Source: Rhodanobacter sp. T12-5
GTDB taxonomy: Bacteria > Pseudomonadota > Gammaproteobacteria > Xanthomonadales > Rhodanobacteraceae
Length of the DNA stretch: 64,000 bases
Assembly (NCBI RefSeq): GCF_008329435.1
Contig: NZ_NPKN01000003.1
Coordinates: 1 to 64,000 of the forward strand
Direction of reading: 5' to 3'
Shown: in pieces, positions 34,454-41,932 of the stretch
How the letters are laid out: each line of letters begins with the position of its first letter
Position numbering within the stretch: the stretch's first letter is position 1
Program-made: the position numbers and the translations under genes
The notes under the pieces: generated by a model
Seen by the model: the letters and a program-made list of their open reading frames with translations, nothing else
The model's database searches: none
Told to the model about the DNA's origin: nothing

Positions 34454-35836
34454 GTGAGCGAAGTTGCCATCAGCCAGGACCGCAACCTGCCGGATCGTAG
34501 TCAGGATGAACTCGATCGACTGGCGGAGCTGGCCGAGGACGTGATCCGCCGCGCCCGCGCCGCCGGTGCCAGCCAGGCCGAGGTGGCGGCGAGCATCGAC
34601 ACGGGCTTGAGCGTGAACGTGCGCCTGGGCGAGGTGGAGACGGTGGAGCACACCCGCGACCGCGGTTTCGGGCTTACCGTGTACTTCGGCCAACGCAAGG
34701 GCTCGGCCAGCACCGCCGACCTGCACCCGGACTCGATCCAGGCCACGCTGGAGCAGGCCTGCGCGATCGCGCGCTTCACCGAGGCTGATCCAGCCGCGGG
34801 ACTGGCCGATGCGGCGCGCATGGCAGTGTCATTCCCCGACCTGGACCTGTGGCATCCGTGGGACATCGACACCACACGCGCGATCGAGCTGGGCATCGCC
34901 ATCGAGGCGGCCGGCCGCGCGCATGCGGGCATCAGCAATTCCGACGGCGCAAGCGTGCAGGCCGGGCAGGGGCTGTCGGTGTACGCGAACTCGCATGGCT
35001 TCGTCGGACGCGAGCGCGGCACGCGGCATTCGCTGTCGCTGGCGCTGATCGCCGGCGACGAGGACGGCATGCAGCGCGACTACTGGTACGACAGCGTGCG
35101 CGCCGCCGGCGATTTCATCAGCGCGCAGGCGCTCGGCGACAAGGCAGCCGAACGCACGCTGGCGCGCATGGGCGCGCGCGGCCTGTCGACGCGGCAGTGC
35201 CCGGTGCTGTTCGCGCCGGAGCTGGCGCGCGGGTTGATCGGTCACCTGCTCGGCGCGGTCAGCGGCGGCGCGCTGTATCGCCAGGCCAGCTTCCTGCTCG
35301 ACCATGTCGGCAAGCCGGTGATGCCGGCTTGGCTCAACATCAATGAAAAGCCGCGGCTGCCGCGTGGCCAGGGTTCGGGCAATTTCGATGCGGAGGGCGT
35401 GGCCACGCGCGACAGTGCGTTGATCGAAGGCGGTGTGCTTGCGCGTTACGTGCTGGGCAGCTATTCGGCGCGCAAGCTCGGGCTGGAGTCGACCGGCAAC
35501 GCCGGTGGCATCCACAACCTGGTCGTGGAGCCGGGCGCGGCCGACGGCGAGCGCACCGATTTCGAAGGCATGCTGCAACGCCTGGGCAGCGGCCTGCTGG
35601 TGACCGAGGTGATGGGACAGGGCGTGTCCACCGTCACCGGCGATTATTCGCGCGGTGCGGCCGGCTTCTGGGTCGAGAACGGCCAGGTCGCTTATCCGGT
35701 GGAAGGGATCACCATCGCGGCGAACCTGCGCGAGATGTTCGCCGGCATCGTCGCGGTGGGCACGGATATCGACCCACGCTCGCACATCCTCACCGGTTCG
35801 ATCCTTCTGGAGCGGATGACGGTGGCCGGCGAATAG
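34454..35836 (+). CDS. pmbA: Metalloprotease accessory subunit PmbA/TldE
   Basis: PmbA (TldE) is the non-catalytic partner of TldD. The product is 460 residues from GTG 34454 (E. coli 450), starting MSEVAISQDRNLPD. Family blocks include VNVRLGEVETVEHTRDRGFG, HSLSLALIAGDEDGMQRDYW and NINEKPRLPRGQGSGNFD. The TldD-type HExxxH is absent, as expected for this subunit. GTG is favoured over an earlier in-frame ATG at 34328 because the latter extension is in the divergent promoter region. TATTCT at 34419-34424 could be its -10 box. Confidence 0.95.
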   Translation: MSEVAISQDRNLPDRSQDELDRLAELAEDVIRRARAAGASQAEVAASIDTGLSVNVRLGEVETVEHTRDRGFGLTVYFGQRKGSASTADLHPDSIQATLEQACAIARFTEADPAAGLADAARMAVSFPDLDLWHPWDIDTTRAIELGIAIEAAGRAHAGISNSDGASVQAGQGLSVYANSHGFVGRERGTRHSLSLALIAGDEDGMQRDYWYDSVRAAGDFISAQALGDKAAERTLARMGARGLSTRQCPVLFAPELARGLIGHLLGAVSGGALYRQASFLLDHVGKPVMPAWLNINEKPRLPRGQGSGNFDAEGVATRDSALIEGGVLARYVLGSYSARKLGLESTGNAGGIHNLVVEPGAADGERTDFEGMLQRLGSGLLVTEVMGQGVSTVTGDYSRGAAGFWVENGQVAYPVEGITIAANLREMFAGIVAVGTDIDPRSHILTGSILLERMTVAGE

Positions 35837-35973
35837 CTGCGTTTTTTTGCGAATGCGGAAGCGCACACCGCATCGGGTTTTGGAGGCTCTGCGTGCGATG
35901 CCGTCGCTTGTGCCTTCGCAGGGTGGGCAGTCCCTGCCCTGCGAAAAGCAGGGGCATCCTCACGCATCAGGCA

Positions 35974-36325
35974 TCAATAGCCCGCCGCTTTCCCGGCCGG
36001 GCGGCGAGGATCGTTGGCGCCTTCCAGCAAGCCGGTCTTCGGATCGATCATGATGGCCTCGTCGGCGCCAATCGCCCCGACCGCCTTGAAGGTGTGGCCC
36101 ATCGCTTCGAGCGTTTTCTGTGACTGCGGCGCAAGCAGTCCCGCCTCGGCGTAAACGACTTCCGGGTACCACTGGTGGTGCATGCGTGGCGCGTCGATCG
36201 ACTGCTGCGGGTTCATGCCGAAGTCGATCACGTTGACGATGCTTTCCATGGTGGTCGAGATGATGGTGGCGCTGCCTGGGCTGCCGGTCAGCATGAGGCG
36301 ACCGGGCGAATCGACGACGCCGGCG
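35974..36325 (-). pseudogene. ggt: 3' remnant of gamma-glutamyltransferase
   Basis: The - strand frame encodes about 110 residues matching only the C-terminus of the 560-600-residue gamma-glutamyltransferase small subunit: LMLTGSPGSATIISTTMESI, VNVIDFGMNPQQSIDAPRMH and ANDPRRPAGKAAGY. The GSPG loop that forms the oxyanion hole is present. The catalytic Thr, the large subunit and the signal peptide are missing. Homology breaks off near VVDSPG, upstream of which the frame reads unrelated MARFSAVICAG. The protein cannot be active. It sits between pmbA and the DUF4870 gene. Confidence 0.8.
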
Positions 36326-36423
36326 CAAATTACTGCGGAAAAGCGGGCCAAGGCTTGCTAGCATCATCCCGACCGGCAATGGGCCGGTGCTTGTCGCCGC
36401 ACTTTCGACTTAAGGAGATACGC

Positions 36424-36861
36424 ATGAGCGTTCCACCCGAGTCTGTCATCCCGCCCCCGCCGGACGATTCGTCGCTGCACGGGGCTCCCCCGGCCGATCA
36501 GCGGCAGTGGGCGATGTTCGCGCATCTGTCCGCGCTGCTCGGCGCCATCCTGACCGGCGCTTTCGGTGGCGGCTGGGGTTGCTTCATCGGCCCGCTGATC
36601 ATCTGGCTGGTAAAGAAAGACACCATGCCGTTCGTCGACGATCAGGGCAAGGAAGCGCTGAACTTCAACATCACCGTGGCCATCGCGTTCGTGATCCTGT
36701 TGCTGCTGACGGTGATGACGCTCGGCATCGGCCTGGTCATCGCGATACCGCTGTGGATCATCATCGGCATCGCCTGGCTGGTGTTCACGATCATCGCGGC
36801 GATCAAGGCGAACGAAGGCGTGCGTTACCGCTATCCGTTCACGTTGCGTCTGATCAAGTAG
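36424..36861 (+). CDS. DUF4870 domain membrane protein
   Basis: A 145-residue small membrane protein. A Pro-rich N-terminus (residues 1-25) precedes WAMFAHLSALLGAI, a short GGGWGCFIGPLIIWLVKKD helix, the family signature FVDDQGKEALNFNIT (about 75-90), and two hydrophobic helices (about 90-135). AAGGAG (36412-36417) precedes the ATG. Function unknown; relatives are sometimes compared with Tic20-like channels. Single gene, followed by a large REP-like inverted repeat. Confidence 0.88.
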   Translation: MSVPPESVIPPPPDDSSLHGAPPADQRQWAMFAHLSALLGAILTGAFGGGWGCFIGPLIIWLVKKDTMPFVDDQGKEALNFNITVAIAFVILLLLTVMTLGIGLVIAIPLWIIIGIAWLVFTIIAAIKANEGVRYRYPFTLRLIK

Positions 36862-36874
36862 CACGCTGCAATCG

Positions 36875-36946
36875 GTAGGAGCCCACTCGTGGGCGATGCT
36901 TCTTGCGTTTGCTCATGAAGAGCATCGCCCACGAGTGGGCTCCTAC
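36875..36946. repeat. Perfect 26-bp inverted repeat, head-to-head REP-like pair
   Basis: Bases 36875-36900 and 36921-36946 are exact reverse complements with a 20-base spacer. Each arm begins GTAGGAGCCCAC, contains its own small GCCCAC/GTGGGC palindrome and ends GATGCT towards the centre. It lies between the convergent DUF4870 and ispA genes and could also act as a two-way terminator. Confidence 0.85.
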
Positions 36947-36976
36947 ATTCTTGTGTGCGGGAACGGCGCGGCGAGG

Positions 36977-37900
36977 TTAGTGCTTCCGGCTGGCCGAGTA
37001 GTGCGCCAGTTCCTGCAGCAGGGCGGCTGGCCGGCCCAGCGGCGCGATCGCGGCGAGTGCGTCGTCGGTCAGCTCGGCCAGCCGCGCGCGCGAGGCGTCG
37101 AGGCCGATGATCGAGGGGAAGGTGGGCTTGTCGGCAGCGGCGTCCTTGCCGGCGGTCTTGCCGATCACCGCCGATTCGCCTTCCACGTCGAGGAGGTCGT
37201 CGCGCACCTGGAAGGCCAGCCCGACCGCATTGGCATAGCGATCGAGCGCTTGCAGCGTATCGGCATCGGCACCGCTGATGAGCGCCCCCAGTTGCACCGA
37301 GGCGCGGATCAGGGCGCCGGTCTTGCAGGCGTGCATGTGCTCGAGTTCGGCCAGTGTCAGTTTGCGGCCGACGGCCGCGAGGTCGAGCGCCTGTCCGCCG
37401 GCCATGCCTTCGGCGCCGCAGGCGCGACCCAGTGCGCGCAGCATCGCCATGCCGGTGGCGGCGTCGATCCGCTGCGTCGCGTCGTCTGCCAGCAACTCGA
37501 ACGCCAGCGCCTGCAGTGCATCGCCGGCCAGGATCGCCATCGCCTCGCCGAACACGATGTGGCAGGTCGGACGGCCGCGGCGCAGCGCATCGTCGTCCAT
37601 CGCGGGCAGGTCGTCGTGCACCAGCGAGTAGGCATGGATCAGCTCCACGGCGCAGGCCGCCGGATCGAGTTGGGGACCATCCTGGCCGAGCGCCTGCGCT
37701 GTTGCGTAGACCAGCAGCGGGCGCAACCGCTTGCCGCCGCCAAGCACGGCGTAGCGCATGGCACGGTGGAGCTCGGGGGGAGAGTGCTCGGCTTGCGGCA
37801 GGCTGGTGCTCAATGCCTGTTCGGCACGAGCCACCAATGCCTGCAGCGCCGGACCCAGTTCAGAGTTCGGGTTCAAACGGTTGGGCGTTGTCGGGGGCAT
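36977..37900 (-). CDS. ispA: Farnesyl diphosphate synthase (polyprenyl synthetase family)
   Basis: Condenses isopentenyl with dimethylallyl and geranyl diphosphate to farnesyl diphosphate, the precursor of undecaprenyl phosphate and quinone side chains. The product is 307 residues (E. coli 299). First Asp-rich motif: [11 protein letters not shown]; second: [25 protein letters not shown] is the substrate-binding lysine/arginine segment. The start overlaps xseB by 41 bases; the order xseB-ispA is conserved, but dxs, which often follows, is absent. Downstream lies the 26-bp inverted repeat. Confidence 0.95.
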   Translation of the reverse strand: MPPTTPNRLNPNSELGPALQALVARAEQALSTSLPQAEHSPPELHRAMRYAVLGGGKRLRPLLVYATAQALGQDGPQLDPAACAVELIHAYSLVHDDLPAMDDDALRRGRPTCHIVFGEAMAILAGDALQALAFELLADDATQRIDAATGMAMLRALGRACGAEGMAGGQALDLAAVGRKLTLAELEHMHACKTGALIRASVQLGALISGADADTLQALDRYANAVGLAFQVRDDLLDVEGESAVIGKTAGKDAAADKPTFPSIIGLDASRARLAELTDDALAAIAPLGRPAALLQELAHYSASRKH

Positions 37901-38117
37901 CGGGATCCAGCAGCAGGCGCACGCGCAGTTCGGCTTGTTGCAGCGACTGCTGGCAGTGGCGGAACAGCCCGATGCCGCGCTCGAACGAAGCCAGTGATTC
38001 GTCGAGGCTCAGCTCACCACCTTCCATCTTCGCGACCAGTTGCTCCAGCTCGTCGAGCGAGTGTTCGAAGTCGACGACGGGCGGGGTTTTGCCGGGTGCG
38101 GGAACGGTCTTGGCCAT
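37860..38117 (-). CDS. xseB: Exodeoxyribonuclease VII small subunit
   Basis: XseB binds the XseA catalytic subunit of the single-strand-specific exonuclease VII. The product is 85 residues from ATG 38117 (E. coli 80). It has [34 protein letters not shown] and the helical tail [15 protein letters not shown], the whole conserved domain. xseA is not in this window. It overlaps ispA by 41 bases. Confidence 0.95.
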   Translation of the reverse strand: MAKTVPAPGKTPPVVDFEHSLDELEQLVAKMEGGELSLDESLASFERGIGLFRHCQQSLQQAELRVRLLLDPDAPDNAQPFEPEL

Positions 38118-38182
38118 GACCCGCAACGCTAACGCAGCGACCGTCCGGAATCAATCTGCGCGTGGGGTTTGCGCGATGTGGA

Positions 38183-39484
38183 TCAGCGTCCCGGACGCCA
38201 CCGCGGTCGTGCGCCGGCCTGCCGGAAAATGGCGGCGCCACGCGCGCTGATCCAGCGTTCGGCCACCGCCACCAGCTCATCGTCGGCATACAGCAGCGGA
38301 CAGACGGCGCGCTGCCACGGCGGCATCGATGCCTGCTGGAACAGGTCGCGCAGTTCGCGCGTGTGTGCATTGCCGTCGGGCTTGATGCGTTCGCCGCCGC
38401 GACGCAGGCGCAAGTTCAATGGCTCGGCCAGCCGGGCGCCATCCGGTGCCAGCGACAATATGCCGCCGTCGGGCAAGGCGATGGGCTCGCCGCGCCAGGG
38501 TACTTGCCAGTCAGCATCCACGTCTTGCCCGGGCGGCAGTGCCCACAACCGGCCTTTCCAGACATGCAGCTCGGCACCGGTCCAGCGGATGCATGGCAGC
38601 CGCCCGGCGCGGGCCTTGCATTGACGTTCGATCTGCCGGCGCTGGGCGGTGGTGGGCGCGGGCAGGCCGCGCGCATGCAGCCAGTGGTCGAGCATCGGTT
38701 CGCGCAGCGCCCTGGCCAGCGCCAGCCAGCCATCGGCGTCCAGGCTGCCGCTGGCGGGATCGTGCAGGACATCGAACGCAGCCAGCCATTGCGTACGCAG
38801 GCTGTCGGCGGCGGCGCGGCAGAGCATGGCGCTGTGCAGGATCGAATCCACCGCCTGCGGCCAATGTTGTTTCAGCCGGGGCAAGATTTCATGGCGCAGC
38901 TGGTTGCGCGCCAGTCGCGTATCGGCGTTGGAGGGATCGTCGATGCAATCGAGCCGGTGCGTTTCCACGTAGTCACGCAGCTGCTGGCGCGACAGGGTCA
39001 GCAACGGACGCCAGAGCTGACCACGGCCGAACGGACGCAGCAGGTGCATGCCGCCCAGGGCATCGGGCCCGGCGCCGCGCAGCAGTTTCAGCAATACGGT
39101 CTCGGCCTGGTCGTCGCGATGATGGCCGAGCAGCAGCCACTCGTCATCGTGCAGTGCCTCGGCGAGTGCACCGTAGCGCGCATTGCGGGCGGCTGCCTCC
39201 AGCCCGATTCCGTCGCGCCTGTCGACCTGCACACGAAGCACGTCGCACGGTACCGCCAGAGTGAAGCAGAAGCGTCGACAATGTTCTGCCCACTGCCCGC
39301 TGTCGGCCTGCAGGCCGTGATCGACGTGCAGCGCGCGCAGGCCGCGCGCACGCGCGTCGGGCAGTTGCGCGAGCGCGTGCAACAGCGCGCTGGAATCGGG
39401 TCCGCCGCTGAGTGACACGCACAACGCCGCGGGCGGTGCTGCCATCAGTGCGGCGAGCAGGTGCTGGTGCAGCGGGTCGCTCAC
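38183..39484 (-). CDS. tilS: tRNA(Ile)-lysidine synthetase
   Basis: TilS modifies C34 of the CAU-anticodon tRNA-Ile to lysidine so that it reads AUA. The product is 433 residues (E. coli 432). The PP-loop ATP site is SLSGGPDSSAL (about 24-34). VDHGLQADS, GLEAAARNARY and LGHHRDDQAETVLLKLLRG are family signatures. The C-terminal half contains the TilS substrate-binding domains (LRRGGERIKP). Lies downstream of the NYN gene; the 10-base gap suggests cotranscription. Confidence 0.96.
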   Translation of the reverse strand: MSDPLHQHLLAALMAAPPAALCVSLSGGPDSSALLHALAQLPDARARGLRALHVDHGLQADSGQWAEHCRRFCFTLAVPCDVLRVQVDRRDGIGLEAAARNARYGALAEALHDDEWLLLGHHRDDQAETVLLKLLRGAGPDALGGMHLLRPFGRGQLWRPLLTLSRQQLRDYVETHRLDCIDDPSNADTRLARNQLRHEILPRLKQHWPQAVDSILHSAMLCRAAADSLRTQWLAAFDVLHDPASGSLDADGWLALARALREPMLDHWLHARGLPAPTTAQRRQIERQCKARAGRLPCIRWTGAELHVWKGRLWALPPGQDVDADWQVPWRGEPIALPDGGILSLAPDGARLAEPLNLRLRRGGERIKPDGNAHTRELRDLFQQASMPPWQRAVCPLLYADDELVAVAERWISARGAAIFRQAGARPRWRPGR

Positions 39485-39494
39485 TTCGAAGCGC

Positions 39495-40235
39495 TCATTT
39501 CTTCGGGGCGCGAGGTCGCACGTAAATGTGTTTGCCGTTGCCGATGTGGCGCTCCTCGGTATCGAACAGGCCGATGCCCTTGATCAGTCCGCTGAGCTTG
39601 GCGTAGCCGTAGTTGCGCGAATCGAAATCGGGCGACTGCTTGTTGATGATGCTGCCGATCGGACCCAGCCCGGCCCAGCCGGTATCGTCCGAAGCCGCTT
39701 CGATGGCGCCGCGCAGCAGGTTCATCAGGTGCGTATCGCCACGCAATTCTTTCGCTGAGCGCTGCTTGGGTGCGGCCTCGGTCTCGGCCTCGGTGGTGCC
39801 GGCCAGTACCTCGGTATAGATGAACTTGTCGCAGGCGGTGCGAAACGGTTCGGGCGTCTTGCGCTCGCCGAAACCGTAAACGGTCAACCCCGATTCGCGG
39901 ATGCGCGAGGCTAGCCGGGTGAAATCGCTGTCGCTGGAGACGATGCAGAAACCGTCGAAGCGCCCGACGTACAACAGGTCCATCGCATCGATGATCATCG
40001 CCGAGTCGGTGGCGTTCTTGCCCACGGTGTAGCGGAATTGCTGGATCGGCTGGATCGAGAGGCGCAGCAGCACGTCCTTCCAGCCGTTGAGGTCGGGCTT
40101 GGTCCAGTCGCCATAGATGCGCTTGACGTGCGCGGTGCCGTACTTGGCGATCTCGGCCAGCAGCCCTTCGACGATCGCCGGGCGGGCGTTGTCGGCATCG
40201 ATCAGGACGGCGAGCTTGGTGGTGTCGTGGGCCAT
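39495..40235 (-). CDS. NYN domain / OST-HTH (LOTUS) domain protein
   Basis: The 246-residue product has an N-terminal NYN (PIN-like) putative RNase domain: LAVLIDADNARP with D13 and D15, TDSAMIIDAMDLLY and CIVSSDSDFTRLA provide the conserved acidic residues. After a linker rich in Glu and Ala, the C-terminal 75 residues (ELRGDTHLMNLLRGAI, then DFDSRNYGYAKLSGLIKGIG) look like an OST-HTH/LOTUS RNA-binding domain. This NYN-LOTUS fusion (LabA/YaeQ-neighbour type) is widespread in proteobacteria, with unknown RNA targets. It sits 10 bases before tilS and 150 bases after accA. Confidence 0.87.
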   Translation of the reverse strand: MAHDTTKLAVLIDADNARPAIVEGLLAEIAKYGTAHVKRIYGDWTKPDLNGWKDVLLRLSIQPIQQFRYTVGKNATDSAMIIDAMDLLYVGRFDGFCIVSSDSDFTRLASRIRESGLTVYGFGERKTPEPFRTACDKFIYTEVLAGTTEAETEAAPKQRSAKELRGDTHLMNLLRGAIEAASDDTGWAGLGPIGSIINKQSPDFDSRNYGYAKLSGLIKGIGLFDTEERHIGNGKHIYVRPRAPKK

Positions 40236-40299
40236 GGCGAAATCCGACGGAGAGGATGGACCGATGGTAGCGCTGGGCGCAGGCTGATTGGGGCACCCA

Positions 40300-40365
40300 T
40301 GGGAACGGCTTCAGCCGCGACGCTTTTCGGTTGCCTGAAAAGCATCGCAGCTGAAGCCGCTCCCA
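40300..40365. repeat. REP-like head-to-head inverted repeat
   Basis: Bases 40300-40328 and 40337-40365 are complementary at 26 of 29 positions. Each arm reads TGGGA-CGGCTTCAGC-GCGA-GCTTTTC and carries its own CGGCT/AGCCG palindrome. It occupies most of the 150-base gap between accA and the NYN gene. The CGA(C/T)GCTTTT end resembles the GATGCT end of the 36875 element. Confidence 0.8.
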
Positions 40366-40385
40366 CAGGAAGAATCGGAGTCGCG

Positions 40386-41342
40386 TTACTCCTGATACGC
40401 CCCGTAGCTGCGCAGACGCTTGTAGCGCTGCTCCAGCAGGTCGGCGATCGGCATGGCTTCCAGCTCGTCGAGCTGCTTCAGCAGCACGGCTTTCAATCGG
40501 ATCGCCATCGAGCGTGGATTGCGGTGGGCGCCGCCGAGCGGTTCGCGCACCAGCTTGTCGACCAGGCCCAGTTCGAGCAGGCGCGGCGCGGTCATGCCGA
40601 GCGCTTCGGCGGCGTCCTTGACCTTGTCCGGGCTCTTCCACAGGATCGAGGCACAGCCTTCGGGCGAGATCACCGAATAGGTCGAGTACTGCAGCATGTT
40701 GGTGCGGTCGCCCACGCCGATCGCCAGTGCCCCGCCGGAACCGCCTTCGCCGATCACGGTGCACACGATCGGCACCTTCAGCTCGGCCATCTCCAGCAGG
40801 TTGCGCGCGATCGCCTCGCTCTGGCCGCGTTCCTCGGCGCCGACGCCGGGGTAGGCACCGGGGGTGTCGATCAGGGTCAGCAGGGGCAGGCCGAAACGCT
40901 CGGCCATCTTCATCAGGCGCAGCGCCTTGCGGTAGCCTTCGGGGCGCGGCATGCCGAAGTTGCGACGCACCTTGTCCTTGGTGTTGCGGCCTTTCTGGTG
41001 GCCGATGATCACCACCGGCCGGCCGTTGATGCGGCCGAGACCGCCGACGATGGCGGCGTCTTCCGCGTACATGCGGTCGCCGGCCAGTTCGTGGAATTCC
41101 TCGCAGATCACGCCGATGTAGTCGAGCGTGTACGGGCGCGCCGGGTGGCGCGACAGCTGGGTGGTCTGCCACGAGTTGAGGTTGCGGAAGATCTCGGCGG
41201 TCTTGACCTTCAGCTTCTCGCGCAGGCGACCGACTTCCTCGTCGATGTTGAACGCCTGGCCGCTGCTGGCGTGGCGAAGCTCTTCGATCTTCGCGTCCAG
41301 TTCGGCAATGGGTTGTTCGAAATCGAGGAAGTTTGGGTTCAT
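40386..41342 (-). CDS. accA: Acetyl-CoA carboxylase carboxyltransferase subunit alpha
   Basis: AccA with AccD transfers the carboxyl group from biotin to acetyl-CoA, the committed step of fatty acid synthesis. The product is 318 residues from ATG 41342 (E. coli 319), starting [60 protein letters not shown] and [15 protein letters not shown] are the carboxyltransferase signatures. An ATG three codons upstream (41351) is possible. In many relatives accA directly follows dnaE; here yajD is inserted between them on the other strand. Confidence 0.97.
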   Translation of the reverse strand: MNPNFLDFEQPIAELDAKIEELRHASSGQAFNIDEEVGRLREKLKVKTAEIFRNLNSWQTTQLSRHPARPYTLDYIGVICEEFHELAGDRMYAEDAAIVGGLGRINGRPVVIIGHQKGRNTKDKVRRNFGMPRPEGYRKALRLMKMAERFGLPLLTLIDTPGAYPGVGAEERGQSEAIARNLLEMAELKVPIVCTVIGEGGSGGALAIGVGDRTNMLQYSTYSVISPEGCASILWKSPDKVKDAAEALGMTAPRLLELGLVDKLVREPLGGAHRNPRSMAIRLKAVLLKQLDELEAMPIADLLEQRYKRLRSYGAYQE

Positions 41343-41498
41343 TCGTGGCATATCGGAGCACAGAAGCGGCTCAGTATACCGTTACGCAAGAAAAGACGAG
41401 AACGCTGCCGTATGGCTGCGGAGGGCGCCGAAAGCCTGCCGTGAGCCGGGTGATTGCGCTATCGTCCGCCCCATCAAGCTGCCTGACGGAATCCGACC

Positions 41499-41879
41499 AT
41501 GCCGAACCCGCCGTCCATCGACAACGCCAAACTCGACCGCATCGTGGCCGAGGCACGGCGCAACGCCGAGCAACGCGAGCTGGGCTATCGCGAGCGGGCG
41601 TTGAAGATGTATCCGTGGATCTGCGGCCGCTGCGCGCGCGAGTTCACCCGCGCGAACCTGCAGGAACTGACCGTGCACCACCGCAACCACGACCACGACT
41701 ACAACCCGCCCGACGGCAGCAACTGGGAGCTGCTGTGCGTGTATTGCCACGACAACGAGCACTCGCGGCATATCGACCATGTGCGCGGCGGGGTGATGGC
41801 GGTGGATGACGCGCCTGCGGCCACCGGGAATCCGTTTGCCGACCTGAAGGCGATGATGGAGCGTGGCAAAAAAGCGTAG
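41499..41879 (+). CDS. yajD: YajD family HNH nuclease
   Basis: A 126-residue protein with a zinc-stabilised HNH nuclease fold: ICGRC (first Cys pair, about 42-46), LTVHHRNHDHDYNPPDGSNW (the HH catalytic pair and Asn) and LLCVYCHDNEHSRH (second Cys pair and His). Length and layout match E. coli YajD, whose substrate is unknown. It is encoded on the + strand between the - strand genes accA and dnaE. A REP-like hairpin follows its stop. Confidence 0.9.
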   Translation: MPNPPSIDNAKLDRIVAEARRNAEQRELGYRERALKMYPWICGRCAREFTRANLQELTVHHRNHDHDYNPPDGSNWELLCVYCHDNEHSRHIDHVRGGVMAVDDAPAATGNPFADLKAMMERGKKA

Positions 41880-41894
41880 GGGCACGAATGCGTC

Positions 41895-41920
41895 GTGGGA
41901 GCGGTTGAAGCCGCTCCCAC
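41895..41920. repeat. Single REP-like hairpin between yajD and dnaE
   Basis: GTGGGAGCGG (41895-41904) pairs exactly with CCGCTCCCAC (41911-41920) around TTGAAG. It lies between the convergent yajD and dnaE stop codons, where it may serve both as terminator. Its sequence belongs to the same subtype as the 40300 element. Confidence 0.75.
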
Positions 41921-41932
41921 GGATGCGCAAGT

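Noticed and set aside
36875-36946. Possible CRISPR or attachment site at the 26-bp repeats
   Set aside because: There are only two copies in inverted orientation with one short spacer, and no cas genes, integrase or tRNA nearby; a REP-type pair fits better.
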